A stretch of 64,000 nt of DNA from Lichenostomus cassidix (lineage: Eukaryota; Chordata; Aves; Passeriformes; Meliphagidae): the NCBI GenBank assembly GCA_008360975.2, contig CM039188.1:27369944-27433943 (forward strand), in the 5' to 3' direction. The notes under the pieces are model-generated. The model did no database searches and was not told where the DNA came from. It worked only from the letters and a program-made list of their open reading frames with translations. The translations under genes and the position numbers were made by a program. Position 1 is the stretch's first letter. Each line of letters begins with the position of its first letter. Of this stretch, positions 47,003-60,800 are shown in pieces.

Positions 47003-49472
47003 GTGAGTTTGTTTTCTATTCTGTACTCTGAGCCAAATGCTTGCTAACAAATTTAGTGATGTTTTTCCATAGAAGTTTCACAGAACTGTGAACTCAAAAG
47101 TCCAGGCTTTTCTTGTTTGTGATGGTTGTTAAATACACAAGGCATGAAATGTTTGTGAAGTTGCTGACTTCATGTTTAGGATGGAGATGTGCCTCTCGAA
47201 GAGGGACACTTTGTAGGCTGAGTCAAAACATAATTGAGGAGTGTAATGATGCTTAAATAGTCTGGGTACTCATCAATTTACAGCATGATTTCCCATTTTC
47301 AACTTCTCTTCAGTATTGCTTGCTTTCAAAGCAGAGCTCTGGTTGATTGAACAGCTCGAGCACCATGAGCTCCTGGGTTCTTGTCTGTGGCTGCTGATAC
47401 ATCATTTTGAACATTTTCACTCCTCTGCCTCAGGTTCTCTGGCAATGTAAGGGTTGATGGCCATTATATATTGTGCTGGACTATCCCAAAACTAGACCTA
47501 AGTTTAAAAAGTCCCCAGGATTTTTGATAACTAATGCAGAGTTAGTGGTGATACTAGTTACTGTTCTGCCGAGAATGCAATGAACCGATCTTTTTCATGA
47601 CTTGAGGGTTTTGCTTGACCAATAAAATGCAGTGGGTTTCCTTCAGGAAGCTGCTCCAGCCACGTTTCCCTCCTGTTTGCTGTTGGGTGGAAAAGTGCAT
47701 TAACCTCCTCGTTCACTGTGGATGTAACTTGTTTCAGCTACATAGCTGGTTCTTCCAATTGTTTGTGTCTGTGATGGACAGTTCAGGCTTGAATCTGCTA
47801 TGCTGGGTGGCACACAGCTTCTGTCTCCCCTTGCTCTTGTGCTGGCAGTGGTACTTGGGTGAGATGTTCATTTTCAAGGACATAAATTTAAAGGTTAGGA
47901 CTCTGGAGGCAGACTGTGTGCTCACAGCTGAGGGTCTTGGCCCAGAGGCTGAAATCCTTCTTCACTTTAAGCCAGCAGGAGTTAGCTCCAAAATGCCTTT
48001 TTTTGAAGGTCTGCTCATAAGACTCATTTGAAAAACATACCATAATGAATTTCCTTTGCCCGATGAAATGTCTAAGAATCTGGTCCACTGAAGCAGGGGA
48101 CTGACTGCTGTTTTGTCACTGTGTTCCCTGGATTATTGGCACTAATGAAAGTGGGACCGGAGATGAGCGCCTGGTCTGAAACCCAGACACAAGTAGCAGA
48201 ACTGATGAGGCCTGGTTTGCTCAGGAGTTATCCTTCGTTGCCCAAATCCTTCCTTCCCCAGATTTCCCTGCACCCTGGTGTGTGAGTGCCAGCATGGGCT
48301 GCTGCTCCTCAGCAGCTGTGCACTTGCTGAGCAGCTGCTGCCAAGCACAAATGTAACTCCAAAATTTCCCTCCTTTCCCTCTCTCTCCACAATGGCATGG
48401 GATAAGCATCCCTTCTCTTTGGCCCTGGGTCCCAGCATGTCTAGAGATTTACCAGTATTTTAAAGCTTTGCCTTTTTTTGAGTTTGTAAATGGGCAAAGG
48501 AAATCAGTCATGCATTTGGGAGCAGGAAGTGGGGGAAGAAATCAACAGTTGTCCCTGCAGACCTTATTCCTTTAGGAAGCCAGATTAAAAATAGATGAAT
48601 GCATACAACTGCAGTCAAATTTTATAGTAAGTTCAAGTTAATTGTAAATCTCAATAGGATTCTTTTCAGTGTTTAGGGATTTTTTAATATTTTCAAGAAC
48701 ACAGATAACACAGTTTTAGGGGCAATAATATTGCATGACCTATTTTGAGAGGAGGGGTGCTTCCAGACAAGTATGTTTTGTATTAAGGAGCATTTTGCAC
48801 TGAAGTACAGCAGCACTTTGACAGATGCTGTTTCAAAAGTAAATCAAATGCCTTAATTGGGCTGTCTCAATCTTCTGATAACATTTTCCAGCTGCTCAGA
48901 ATTGGGATAGAGAGTGTCCCTTGCACATGAACAACTCAATTTTAAATGGAGCTCAAATATTTGGGGCATTTTATTTACATTCAGGTGGTGATGGTATGCC
49001 TACGTGCAGAATCCTTCTCACACACCTGTAAAAGATCTGTGTTTGTGAGAATCCTCTCTGGGTATCCTCAGCAGAGAGTATAAGGCTTGCAAACTAATTA
49101 ATGACAGACAACTATCATAAACAGTTATCTCCATGATTAAAAGCTCTTCTCTTAGCACTTCTTAAATGTGCTAATGGTGTCACCTGATGAATATTAGGAG
49201 ATAAATTACTCCAGTAAAAGAAGTGATAAAACCAGTGAACATCTTACTTGTTTTAACCTTGGTAGCTCAGGATGAGGAGGTTTTTCTCTAAAAATTACGT
49301 ATTAATAAAAAAAAGTTGAAATATATCTATTAAATAGGCTTATAATACAGGATATACTTCTAGGTAGCTAATAATAATCAAGGAGATTTCAACAGTGGCC
49401 TGGAATTAGCAAGTACTTAAACTCCTTTGTCAGCACGCAGCATACACGTGACTTGGAGTTTTTCTGGCACAC

Positions 49473-50021
49473 TGTTGTGGTCTAGCCTCAGCTGCAGCTC
49501 AGCCCCCACGGGTGCTCCCTCATGGTGGGATGGCAGAGAGAATTTGAAAGGTAAAGCTGAGAAGACTCATGGGCTTGTGAGATAAAGATGTTTTAATAAG
49601 TAAAGCAAAAGCCACATACTGCAGGCAAACCACTTCCAAAGTTCGCTACTTTGCATTGACTGAGAGGTGCTTGACCATTCCCAGGAAAGCAGAGCCTTAT
49701 CACACATAATGGTGACTTGGGAAAACAAACACCATCACTCCCAGTGTTTCCCCTCTCCCTCTTCCCCCAGTTTTGTATGCTGAACATGACACCATATGGT
49801 CTGGGATATCCCTGTGGTTACTTGGGGTCAGCTGTCCCACCCAGTGTCCTTGCTGGTGGGATGGGGTGAGGAGCAGAAAAAGTCTGGATTCTGTAAGCAT
49901 TGCTCATCAACAGCTAAAACATCCCTGAATTATCAGCACTGTTCCCAGCACAAATCCAACTCATAGCTCAATACCATCTACTGTGAAGAAAATGAACTCT
50001 ATCCCAGCCCACACCATCACT
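49473..50021 (-). mobile_element. Solo LTR of an avian endogenous retrovirus, antisense to PDIA5
   Basis: About 550 bp that I recognise as a common bird endogenous-retrovirus LTR. It starts TGTTGTGGTC at 49473 and ends near ACACCATCACT at 50021. On the - strand the parts lie in LTR order: a U3-type region, a degraded TATA box (GCATACAAAA at 49771-49780) and an ATTAAA polyadenylation variant (49592-49597). It is diverged, and the inward CA terminus appears mutated. I see no gag, pol or env sequence on either side and no second LTR, so it is a solo LTR left by recombination. No clear target-site duplication. The subfamily name is uncertain. Confidence 0.82.
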
Positions 50022-52984
50022 GATACATGAGGAGCTGTTTTAGTAGAGAAGAATTGTTTCAGTGGTGCTTTAATTGCATATTCAGATGGCCAATGCATTA
50101 ACAGAGAGCAGTATGAAAAGATGTGTGGGGAATTGGCAGCTTTTTATCTGCCCCCTGCCCCCAGTGCTGAAGATACAGCTGAACCAAACACATCCCAGGT
50201 AAATACCTGTGAACTCCACTATTAGGCACTCTAATGGATGTGGCCAATTGGGTCTCCATGCCTGTGGCTACTAATTATCATCCCAGAGGACCACACTATA
50301 ATTATTTGCAATCAGTTGCACTTACTAGCCCAGTCAAAGACATGGCAGCATTTTAAGTGCTGCCTAGCATAACTAAGTTCAAGGGGAGTAGCTACATGCA
50401 TTTTAAACACATCAGGAAGGTCTGCAGGATGCAGCTTGCACTTCTTGGGATCAGAGACACCATACCTTTTGTGCAATAGTTTATCATAACCATTAAACAG
50501 AAGATGTGCTGCTTCAGGTTGTTACTGCAAGCCCTGAGCAACGTGGGTGAGTGTGGGTGGGCAGGATGAGTTCATCCTGCTTTCATTTCACAGGTCACTG
50601 GGGACACAGAGCAGGATTTTTAACCTTCTGGAGTTACCGTGTAAAGCCCTTAAGAGGATGTTCAATAAATCTGAATATTTAGCATAGGTAAACAGCGACC
50701 CAGCCAGTCAGGCTCTGAAGGCACTCTCCTCCCCAGCCATCTGTGAAGGGTGTGCAGTGTTGTGCTCCTTACTTAAGCATTTTGCTGAAATTTCATAATT
50801 TCTGGTGGTGAGCTTAGTGTTATCCTGGATATATCCAGACTGAAGTCTTGCAGACATCTGAAGTGTTTTTTTCAATGTGGTGTTGTACCTAAAAGCTGAG
50901 TTCTCCTGCACTGTACACAAGAACAAAGAAAGGATCCTACCTCCCAAAGGATTTGGAGTTTTTACTTGGATTGATCGTATTTGGTAACATGAGATAGCAG
51001 AGTTACGTTAGCAGGCCTATTTCTGAGTCTGTAACAAAGGATTTATTGCACCAACCAAAGTTATTTCTGTGCTATAACATAACTAAAGGTACCCTTGCTG
51101 CTTATGACAGGCTTCTGCTAGCAGTGAGAATAAAGACTCCATGTCTGTATGTGCTTCTTGATATCTGTGCCTACAGCTGATCGATTTATTTAGATGCCCA
51201 AGATGACAGCTGGGTTCTGAATGTCTCTAAATATGGGTTATGCTGCCAGTCAAGTGTTGTTAAATGCTTTAGTGTCATGGGGACTCGCTGGGACTTAAAA
51301 TGTTCCTGAGTCACTTGATCACGAAAAAAAGCCCTGTTTGTGTTTTCAGTTTCCTCATCAAACTGTTTGCTGAGCCCAATGGAATTTTTTAAATAATTCT
51401 GTCCAAAATATTTGCCAAATTAGTGAGGGTAGCAGTCTTTCTGACTCTGTCTTGTTGAAGGAGTAAACCCCCTACACATCTATCTTTTTTACATTTTTCT
51501 CAGCATTTTTCTCCAAAGCACATCTCAGTCACAAAATGAACCCAACCAAATCACCGATAAGTCAATTCAAATGCTACTGAAAGGTGTTTAAAGTCCAGGA
51601 TTGAAATTCAAGTCAACTCTGAAATAGTTTCCAGAAGTGTCTGCTGTTCATGCACAGGAGTTACTTTTCATTATGTTTTGTTAACACAGGTGACACTGCT
51701 AACATTTTAAAGCATCCCTGTTCTTGCAGCCTCATGCAGAATAATGTCCTGGTGCCACTGTGAGCTGTAGCCTCCCCGTGTACCTTCAGCAAGCACAGAT
51801 CTGAGAAGTCTCTGATGGTTAGTTGTTTTAGTCACCCCTGATGTTTGCTTGGGGCTGCTTTGCCCTCTCTCATACCCCATCTGCCAAAGCAAAGTTTGTG
51901 GTCCAGTATTGATGCCAGAGGTGACAGAGGAGAAAAAAGTACTTTAGCTGTACTGTTAGTGTGTGAGCATTTGCTTTTTAAAGGATTAAACTATTTAAAT
52001 GCTTTTCCTGCAACATTTCTTCCTTGTATGTGAGCTTAAATTCAGGTTAAATCTGTGCTCTTCCCAGTCCTTTTCATAGGGCTCCTTCAGAAACTGTATA
52101 AGCTGATTGCAGGACTTAAGGCTAGAAAAAATGTCAATACCCTTAGTAGGATATTGGAGCCATCGTGGTTTTTCCTCCATTGATAAAGAGGGAAAGCAGG
52201 AAAAATGCAGCCTAATAGACCTTTACTTGCTTCCTCCCAGTGGAAGGGAGGGCAAAAATAAATCTTGAAATGATAAAATGCACCTCAGTTTTCATGTTTT
52301 GTTGAAATGTCCGTGAAATTCCTTTCCTGTCCTCGGATATTTTCTCTCCCTTTATAAACCAACCCCATAAATTATGCAGTTGCTGCTTTCCAAAGTCGGC
52401 TGTTCAGCTGTTCAGGTTTTTAATTGCACAGGGAGTGGTTTTATCAATTTGGCTTTGAAAAAGAGTTTTCACACCCTTCACTCCTTCCCTCCTCCCCCTG
52501 GTGCATTAAAACCCAAGGTTTTAAGTGACTTCATGAACTCGTTAAGAATCCCAACCAATTAGCCCAGTACAAGAAGGCCTCAGCTTCTAACCAAGTAGTG
52601 AACTTGGATCTCTTCCTGCCAGCTCACCATCACTGGTTTCTTTGGCCTTGTTTTCATTTCTTCCTGCTGCACATGATGTGATTGGGATGTCAGAATCCAT
52701 TGCTCGCATTAAATATGAAGTAAAGCAAACCCAAAATGTGTGCACAAAATCAAATGTATTTTTTTCAAACCGTGTTTTACAACTGTAAATAAATAAGTCT
52801 CCCTTTCAAACCCCTACTGGTTCCTTATGAAAGCAAGCTATGTTGCTGTGAGCTCTAATTGGGATGTCTGTTGGCAGCATCAGCTGAAAGGCTACAAGTT
52901 GAAAAGGCCGAAGAATAATCTACTCTGCAGCCTGAAAAAAATTGCCTTTCTAGCACAGGTCAGCAGCAGCCTAATGTTGGCAGC

Positions 52985-53030
52985 TTGTGATAAATAAAGA
53001 AATTAAATTATTTATAAATAAATAAAGTTT
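52985..53030. repeat. AT-rich simple sequence (TAAA/AAAT)
   Basis: Interrupted TAAATAAA and AATTAAATTATTTATAAATA units. It precedes a short run of T at about 53059-53070. Confidence 0.75.
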
Positions 53031-54160
53031 TTCCATGCTAATTCATGATTCAGTCAAAGATTTTTTTTTTTAAATGTCAACCAATGCAGCTGTTCCAGTA
53101 GAGGTTAAAGGCTTGTGTGTTAACATCCAGCAGCACTGAACATGGATGGAAACATCCTTTAATTTTTATTTGTCCCTGTCATATATGGCATCTGTGATTT
53201 TTAAAATAAAATGTTGGTTGCGTTCAGTGACTACATAGAGAACCTTTGGCATCTGCTTTCAGATGTAGAGCCTCTGGGATAAAGGCAAACAACAGGTAGC
53301 TGGGAAGCTGGTTTTGGTGGACCAAAATAAAGTTATTTTTGGTGGCCCTGTGCAGGTCTGTATTACTGGAAGTTTGTAGGGTGTAAGGCAGGTTGTGCAT
53401 TTGGAATCTTGTCAGATGCCGTATTGCCACGATACAGCTGCATGTATAGGAAGATCTATGTGTCAGGGTGCTTGCTGTGGGCTCAATCCTGTTCATACCA
53501 GTCCCTGCAAAATGTTCTCCTTGTTTCAGAGTAATTACAGAAAGTTTTGAACAAGTCAAACTTTCTGGACTGTTATGTGGGTCACAGGCAGTGCCTGTCT
53601 CTGGTGGGTTTTCTGGTGAAGCTGTGCAGATGTCAGGATGGGCTCTTGCAGTGCCCTCATCACCGAAAACTGAATTGTTGTGTAAGGGCACTCAGATGAT
53701 GAATGTTGCTGTTTAAGAGTCTGGACAGATTGTTGAAGAGAAAAGATCTGCTTCAATTTCAGATTCGTGTCTCCTGACTCTCTGTGTCCCATAGGCTCCT
53801 AATTTTAATGTTGCCTTAGTGTATTTTTAATGGGATGTATAATAAAATGCTTCCCTGTACAAGCATAAATTGTGCCAACTTTCTGTGCATTGTATATACT
53901 TCTCAGCTGAACATTCCTGGCAGGCTCCTGGAGCAGACACATTCTTCATGTAAATCAGCTAGAAATGGGTATATTTGTGGCTTCAGAATCTGCTTCCACT
54001 GAGGTGAGCAAGTCCTGACTGTTGATCTCAGAGAGAGGAGGTCTGGGACACTCAGACTAGGCTCTCCAGTATTTAAAAGAAAAGCATGGAAGTCTACAAG
54101 ATGTTGCTTGATATTACATATATTTGAGTATCACCAAAATCTTAGGGACTGTAAACAGTT

Positions 54161-54191
54161 CAGTGCAGTGACCTGCCAGTGCAGTGACCTG
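54161..54191. repeat. Two-copy 16 bp tandem repeat
   Basis: CAGTGCAGTGACCTGC is followed directly by CAGTGCAGTGACCTG, an exact head-to-tail duplication. Each unit also contains the inner repeat CAGTG CAGTG. Confidence 0.92.
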
Positions 54192-54599
54192 TCTCATTAA
54201 ACTAATTACAGAAATTATTTTCAGGGAGATTTAATCACACATTAAAACAGAAGTTCTTGCAAAGGCAGCAAACCAGAAAAATGAAAAACCTGACATGGAT
54301 TTTTGCTTTAATGACAATACCACTCATGTTTCTCAAGGATCTAAAAGTAAAAATCAATATGGGTTTTTATTGGTACTTCATATAAATAGGAATGTGAAGA
54401 GTATAAAAATCCTAATAACTAGCTTGTGCAGTAAAACTTGATAGGATACCTAATGAAAGGGGCGAAGACAGTAATGACTGATTCCACTGTCTCTTTTTTG
54501 TCAGTCTTTTGATATTGGATCACACAGTTTGTATGAGTTTATTGTCTTTTTGAAGCACTATGTGCTCTTTGAGCAGGGTATGGTCATAAAAAAGGATGA

Positions 54600-54860
54600 T
54601 CCAGTGATAAAAGCGATAGCCTTGGCCTGGAGATGTAAAAGTTTAGTTCTTATGCCTTGCTTTGATTTGTACCGTCACGACCCAAGTCACTAAATATTTG
54701 TCTCAGTATCCAACCTGTGAAGTGGAGATAACATTTCACCTTGTGTGGGAGTTTTATCTAGCAAGCCATGGCCAGACTGCAAGCTGCTCCAGGATTGCAA
54801 GAATTGTGATATGGAAGGCATATGAGCACTGCAAAGTCTTGATTAACGTGAAGGAAGTAG
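54600..54860 (+). repeat. MIR SINE fragment, the longest in the window
   Basis: GACCCAAGTCACTAAATATT, then GTCTCAGTATCCAACCTGTG, then AAGTGGAGATAACATTTCAC and CTTGTGTGGG line up with the MIR order GGCAAGTCACTTAACC, CCTCAGTTTCCTCATCTGT, AAAATGGGGATAATA and the CTTGTAGGG tail region. The segment from 54600 to about 54660 and the AAGGCATATGAGCACTGCAA tail fit more weakly. Confidence 0.68.
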
Positions 54861-57799
54861 GATTCTGCCTTTGGTGTTCCCTGGTTTGTGTCAGACTTCA
54901 GCTTTTTGGCCCCCAAGTTTAGGAAGCCCCATCTGGCACTGGGTGAGCACACACAGCTCAGACAAGATTATCACGGCTTGAGCTGATGACTTGCAGCCTA
55001 GTTACAGCCCTTGCCAGGACTAAAAGGGAGGAGCCTTGAATTGCTCTGGTTCAGCTTCACAACAGAAAGAGTGGCAAACTTGGGGTGATCTGGTCTGATC
55101 TACCTTTGGGCTGGGTCTTGACTTGCTCTGTGGCATGATGCTGTTCTGGAGACAGGATGTGTACACTGAATAACTTACTTGGTAGCAGCTGTGTGTATTG
55201 AGAACAGAATGCAGGGCAGAAGGAAAGGAAGAAGAAAAGGAGACAAAATGTAGATATTTGGGGATTGTGAAATCTGGGAGGTTTGTTTGAAACTGTGTGC
55301 TGTATGCTCACCTCCAATTGGGAGCAATTAGTTTCTCTATTAAAGAAGACATTTGCAAAGGCTATTCCAATCAGAAAAAAAGCTTCATGTGAATGTGTGG
55401 CAGGTGGTGTGAAGGGAACATTAGTTTCTTTAGGGATTTGCTGCCTCATTTCTCACATTACTATTGCCTTCCCTCTCTCCTGAGGAGTTCTCACCGAATG
55501 ACTCAGACTGTAACATAGGAGTAGCTGCTGGAGCACCAAGGAGCAGCTGAGAGTTGACAGCTGAAGAGAGACTGACCCCATTCTCTGGGTATTTGTTGTA
55601 GGTTATTTAGGTGTTCAGACAGGTCTTCTAGAAGACTTAGGTAATTTTAGCTGTTAAAAATTCACATTTGAGTGTGTGAATTGGGTGACTGTCCTCCTGG
55701 CAAGCTTGAGCCCAGTGTAATATAAACCCTTAGTGCTCTTGTGGTGAGTTCTGATAGGAGTGAAGCATAACTTATTTTTATAGGTTTGCTTTTTTTGCCT
55801 CCAACGATGGGTTAACAGCAGGAATTAGCTTTAAGAATTAAGCACTGGGTTTATTTTTTCTGAAATAAATTAATTTCCTTGCTTGGATAAGCTCAATATA
55901 CTGTGCAGGGCTCTCATTTGGAAAGTGCCTTACAGTATCTCTGCTACTTGAATCATTACCAGTAGAGTTTTCATTGTCAAGTTTATCTTCCTAAATACTT
56001 TATGGCTTCAATTTTTATTCTGTGAAAGGCAGAGAACTTACGTAAAGGGCAAATAGTGAACAGAGAAACCTAGAGTGAAAGATTGCTTGCCTGCCTGTCT
56101 GCTCCTTGTGCCCTTTCAGATGGTGAGATGGCAAGTGATGCCGTTTTTCTGAGTTACTGACAAATGAATCCATTGCTTGGACACTGAGGCATTGTGCTGA
56201 TGGTGGAGCTGTGTCTTCTGGGGTCCTGACTGCTTGGGGTTGGCAACTGTGCCAGCAGGCTTCTCCTAAATAGGCGAACAGATGTCAGCTGGTAGCCACT
56301 TCTGCTGTGACTTTGGACAAAAACTGTGCATTCTGTATAGTATCTCTTTTTGCAATTTAACTTCTCCAGATATCTTCACAGTAATAATGTCACCATTCTT
56401 TTTAACCTCCCTGCTCCTTAATAAGCTTGAGTTCTGTGGGATGTACCTTTCTTAGGAAGATCTCTGCATCTCATTCATTTTGCTGATGTCTTATACAAAT
56501 TGCATCCAAAGAAATAATTTGCAGGTTATGCTGTTTCTGTGAGCTGAACATTCAAACATTCAACATTCTTTCATCTCACCTGTATTCTCTGGCCTTTTTG
56601 TTGCTAAATCCAAAACATAAAAGTCTTCCATAGTGGGGTAAGAGTGTGAGGAAAAGCAGTGCAACTTCTCGTCCCTCCTCAAGGTAAAATTTTGTTGCTC
56701 ACCTTGCAATGGAGAAGGAGGGGAATCTTTTTTGGATGTGGAATAATTCTGGTTTAATTGAGAAGGAAACCTTCTGGTGTTATGTTTCATAAACTCCCAA
56801 CAATTTCACCTTAAGGCAACCATGCTGTTGTCTCACATTTCAATAGGGGAAGATTAATTTTCAACACCTACTCAGGGCCATGTTCCTTAGAGCTGGTGTA
56901 GGAAGTGTAATTCATATCTCTCAATGCCAGCTGATCCACCTTCCTTCACTTCTTTTCGCTCCCGAGAGGGATGGGAGGAGGCTCCATCATCTCCCAACAC
57001 TGATTTCTGCCAGTTGCACCACACAGTCTTGAGTAAGAGGGTATATACTTGCAGTTTTGGTATATACATGCAGTGTAATCTCCAATAGCCAGAAGCCGAA
57101 ACCACCTTTGGAATGAAAATAAGGAACCATGTAACTTTTGCTTTTAGTTTGTTTTACATAAAGATGATTGTTAGCTTAAAGACTGTTCTGGTTGCGTGCT
57201 GGAGTCTGTGCTGTGCTTTTTCAAAGGCTACTTTCAGGAGTCCAGCTCAGCCACAGCCCCCGTGAGCCCAGAGGCAGACAGCACACACTGAGAGAGCAGA
57301 GATCTCTCTCCCTGCTTGACTCTCAGGAATCCCTTAGAGGCAGCAGCCTGGGGCTGAGGTTAGCCTTGGAGAATATTCACCCTTTCCCCTGAGGCTGAGT
57401 CAGAAGATATGCTCCAGTGTGACTAGAAATAGAGGCAGAAGTGTGTGTTGTACAGTTCACCAGAGCTGCTGTCTTTCAAATCCCATGGAGGCAGCATGCA
57501 GGACCCACTCCATGTTCAATCTACCTGTGCTGAGCCTTCTGTGCCACGGTGGCCCTTCTGCCAGAGCTGTGAACACTGCATGGATGCAGACAGGGCTCCT
57601 GGAGGATACATTTAGTTAAGCTCTCGTCTCAGTTTGATCTGATTTATGTAATGCATTCGACTGTCTTTTTTAAAAATAAGTAAATAGTTTTAACTCATAC
57701 TGTAAGTGTGCAAAGCTGGTATGACTCCTCTCCTCAGCAGTTTCAGTGATTCTGGGAGGGAAGAAATTATGCCACCATAGAAAAGACAAGGTGGTGTCT

Positions 57800-57865
57800 G
57801 GGTTTGGGTCACTACCACCTCAGCAAGTCATACAGCTAGGAGAGAGTGACCAATTTGTAATGATT
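57800..57865 (-). repeat. Possible MIR SINE fragment, reversed
   Basis: CAGCAAGTCATACAGCTAGG followed by AGAGAGTGACCAATTTG resembles the reversed MIR block CCAAGGTCACACAGCTAGTA then AGTGGCAGAGCCGGGATT. Only this block is clear. Confidence 0.42.
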
Positions 57866-60800
57866 TTGTGCCCCAGCTTCATGCTGAAGGGCTGCTGGAA
57901 GGAGGCAGAGCCTTTCTTCTGTGTGCCCATGCTGGGATTGGATTTGCACAGCTCATTGCACGCACAGATTGGCTGCACTGTGTGGTAATGCCAGTGAGAT
58001 GGTGATAATGGTGGGGCCAAGCTGCTGCAGTGCTCTCCTGTCACTGGGATGAACTATGCAGCCCATGCAGCCATGTAGCATGATTGCAATAATCCAAACT
58101 GCTTAAGTGTTTTCCTTCTAATTCTGTGTTTCTAGTTTCTCAGAGTCTTTTCCAGGCTGACCTTTCATAGGCTTTGTCTTTTGTAAAGCCGTAAAGCTGT
58201 TTGCTTGTCACTGATCTCTAAGCAATGTAATGCCTGGTCAAATCAAACCTGCCTTTAAAAATACAGTACTGGGGGCGGGGTGTGTCTGGATTTGTGTATG
58301 TGTGCACACATTTCAAGCTGTTGGAAATTTGAATTCAATATCATGTTAAAGATGTTGGAGATGTGCCTCTCATAAGAAAGCATCAAGTCTTGAAATGTTG
58401 TCTTTAAGTATCTGGAATTTTACCTGGGTGTGCAGTGCTGCTGGTGGGAAGATCAGTGGTTTGGTGGGAGTAAGTACCCAGAGGGAAAAGGTTGTGCAAA
58501 ATTCTTTGAGCTCCTTATGCTTCTTAAGGTGATTCCAGTTTTTGGGGGGTTTTGTTTGGGTTTTTTTTTAAAGCAGAAACATGGAGATCTTGGTGTGGCC
58601 TGACTGCTCTGACCATTTTGACTATTAAGTGAACATGCCACCAACATGATTGCAAATTCATACCTGTGATTACAGGGCGAAACAGCTGCTTTTGTCATCC
58701 TTCCTCCCTGCCAAATTTGTGGATGATTTTCCATCAGATGTCTGCAATGCAGATGGCTAAATTATGCAACAGAATCTGCAGCTGTTGTAGTTTATGCTCT
58801 CCTACACCGGTGAAGGAACTGTAAACTGCCTCATGTCAGACCTGAGAGATCCTCTTTTACATGATGCATAAGAAGTCTTTGCATGTTACAGACTTCCATG
58901 GCAGAAGAGAATGTGAATACATTTGTGTTCTTGCATGGGTGATAAGAGGGCTGGGATTTGTGTGAGTTCTTGCTGTGGCTGCAAGGATTGTGTCTCCCCT
59001 GCTCCATGTAGATACTCCTGCTTTTGTATGCATAGGTGTGAGTTCAAAGTTAGCATTGGGACACATGTAGGAACTGGCTACTCTGCTGTTTTGAGAGGTC
59101 ACTGCTTCTCTGGGATTAAGAATGGAGAAACCAATGGTTTTATCCCCAGGTGTTAAATGTTTAGAGAGCCAAAGGTGCATCTGAATTTTTTTTACTTTTT
59201 TATTTTCTTTTCTTGACATTGTCTGTAAATCTTCTATGAGTGTATTCTGAACTGCCAGTGGCCCACTTGCTGAAAGCAGGACACGCTTTGTGCTTCAAAT
59301 TCATTTTCTCATCAGGCTAATGGAGGTATTTTTGGTATGCAGCTATAGATGGATGTAGAGCTGGCATGGTACAATAAATAGCTGGTACACGATAACAGTA
59401 CTCAAGCAGTGTGTTGATGACAGAAATGTAATGATTCTTTAAAATCTTTATTTGCAATTTAGTTTACCTCTAGGGTTCTTCATGTCAGAAATTGCATCTT
59501 CACAACTGCCTGGATCTTGTCTTTTATCTCTTGCTTGTCACGCACACTTCAGATCCTCAGACAATTTGTCTTGAAATGAGAGGACACGACCAAAAGCATG
59601 GCGTTCATTTATATAGTCATAATAACCTGAAAGAAGCAAACAGTGAATGGCAGAGAGAAACAGAAATTTATATTCTTGGGACAGCACTAAGACAGCATAT
59701 GCAGGAGCTTTGCTGAAGATGCTTGACTGGTTTTCTGCCTGTAAAACTTGGTTTTAACAGTAGAAGTACCTGTATTTAATTCATTTCTCAAAAGGTTTGG
59801 AGTAACTGTGAGTTTTGAGTCTTTGCTATGGTGCCAAACAGGCTGCTATAAACAAATACAGATATTTCCTTGTTAAAAAAGTTGCTTGGTATGTTTCTTA
59901 GCCTTTCCTTTGTCCATGTGCTGCTCACCCTTTCACTTCAGCATTGCTCTGTCCACACTTGGCCTTTGCCTCTATATTTGCATATGGTCACACTGTGCAA
60001 AGGACAAAGTGCTGAGCAAGTGCTGTCCTCTGCCCTGCAGTGGGATTCTGGAGGGAAGTGACTTGTTTGCACCGAGGTGACATGGGGACCTTTGATCACC
60101 ACTGTCTGGGGTGCAGCTGAGCTGAGCTGTGTGGCAGTGACTGCACTGAAGGAAGGAGCTGCTTATCTGCCCATCTGCACAGTGCAAATGAGAAGATTGA
60201 TTATAAATAAACTGGGAGAGCAGAATTCTTGCTTCATTTAGACATCTGTTTTAAAAGTGGTTAGCAAGGGTGCATACCAGATGTCCCAGCACTGATTGTT
60301 GTAAGCTTTGACTTCTTTTCCCTGTCTCATAACACTTCCTTTATGCTTAATCTGTGTGCTCTTTCTATCTGAGCCTTGGCCCTTGCAACCTGGGTCTGCT
60401 TTTGTGCAAGAGGAGCAAGATGAGGTGTGAGAAGTCAGAGTTGTCCTGAACTGATCAGCAGAACCAGGCTGTGAACCTGGACTATTTCTGCTGCTGGATG
60501 GAGAGTGGCTCTGACTTGCACCTCCAGAGCAGATAACTTGTCTTCTGCAAGAAAAGCCTGAGGCTGTGGGAGTCCTCTTGGATAGACTCCTACATCACCC
60601 TTGGGTGTCCCCACCAGCCATGACCCACAGAGGCTCAGAGATAGCAGTGCTTGGAGTAAGCACAGAACATCCTTGTACTGACTGCAGCCTTTCTTCTCAC
60701 CTGGCATCCAGCAAGTCACTTCCCTTGCTTAGTCTTTTGGTTTTAATACACTTAAGAGAACAGTGCATCTTCTGAAAGCACATCTGTCACAGGTGCCCAC

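Noticed and set aside
49593..49900. Two short - strand open frames inside the LTR as retroviral protein remnants
   Set aside because: They lie in LTR non-coding sequence and resemble no viral protein.
53224..53691. 155-codon open frame on the - strand in intron 11
   Set aside because: No recognisable domain, no splice or promoter context, and overlapping open frames in the same place. Length alone is not enough in this much sequence.
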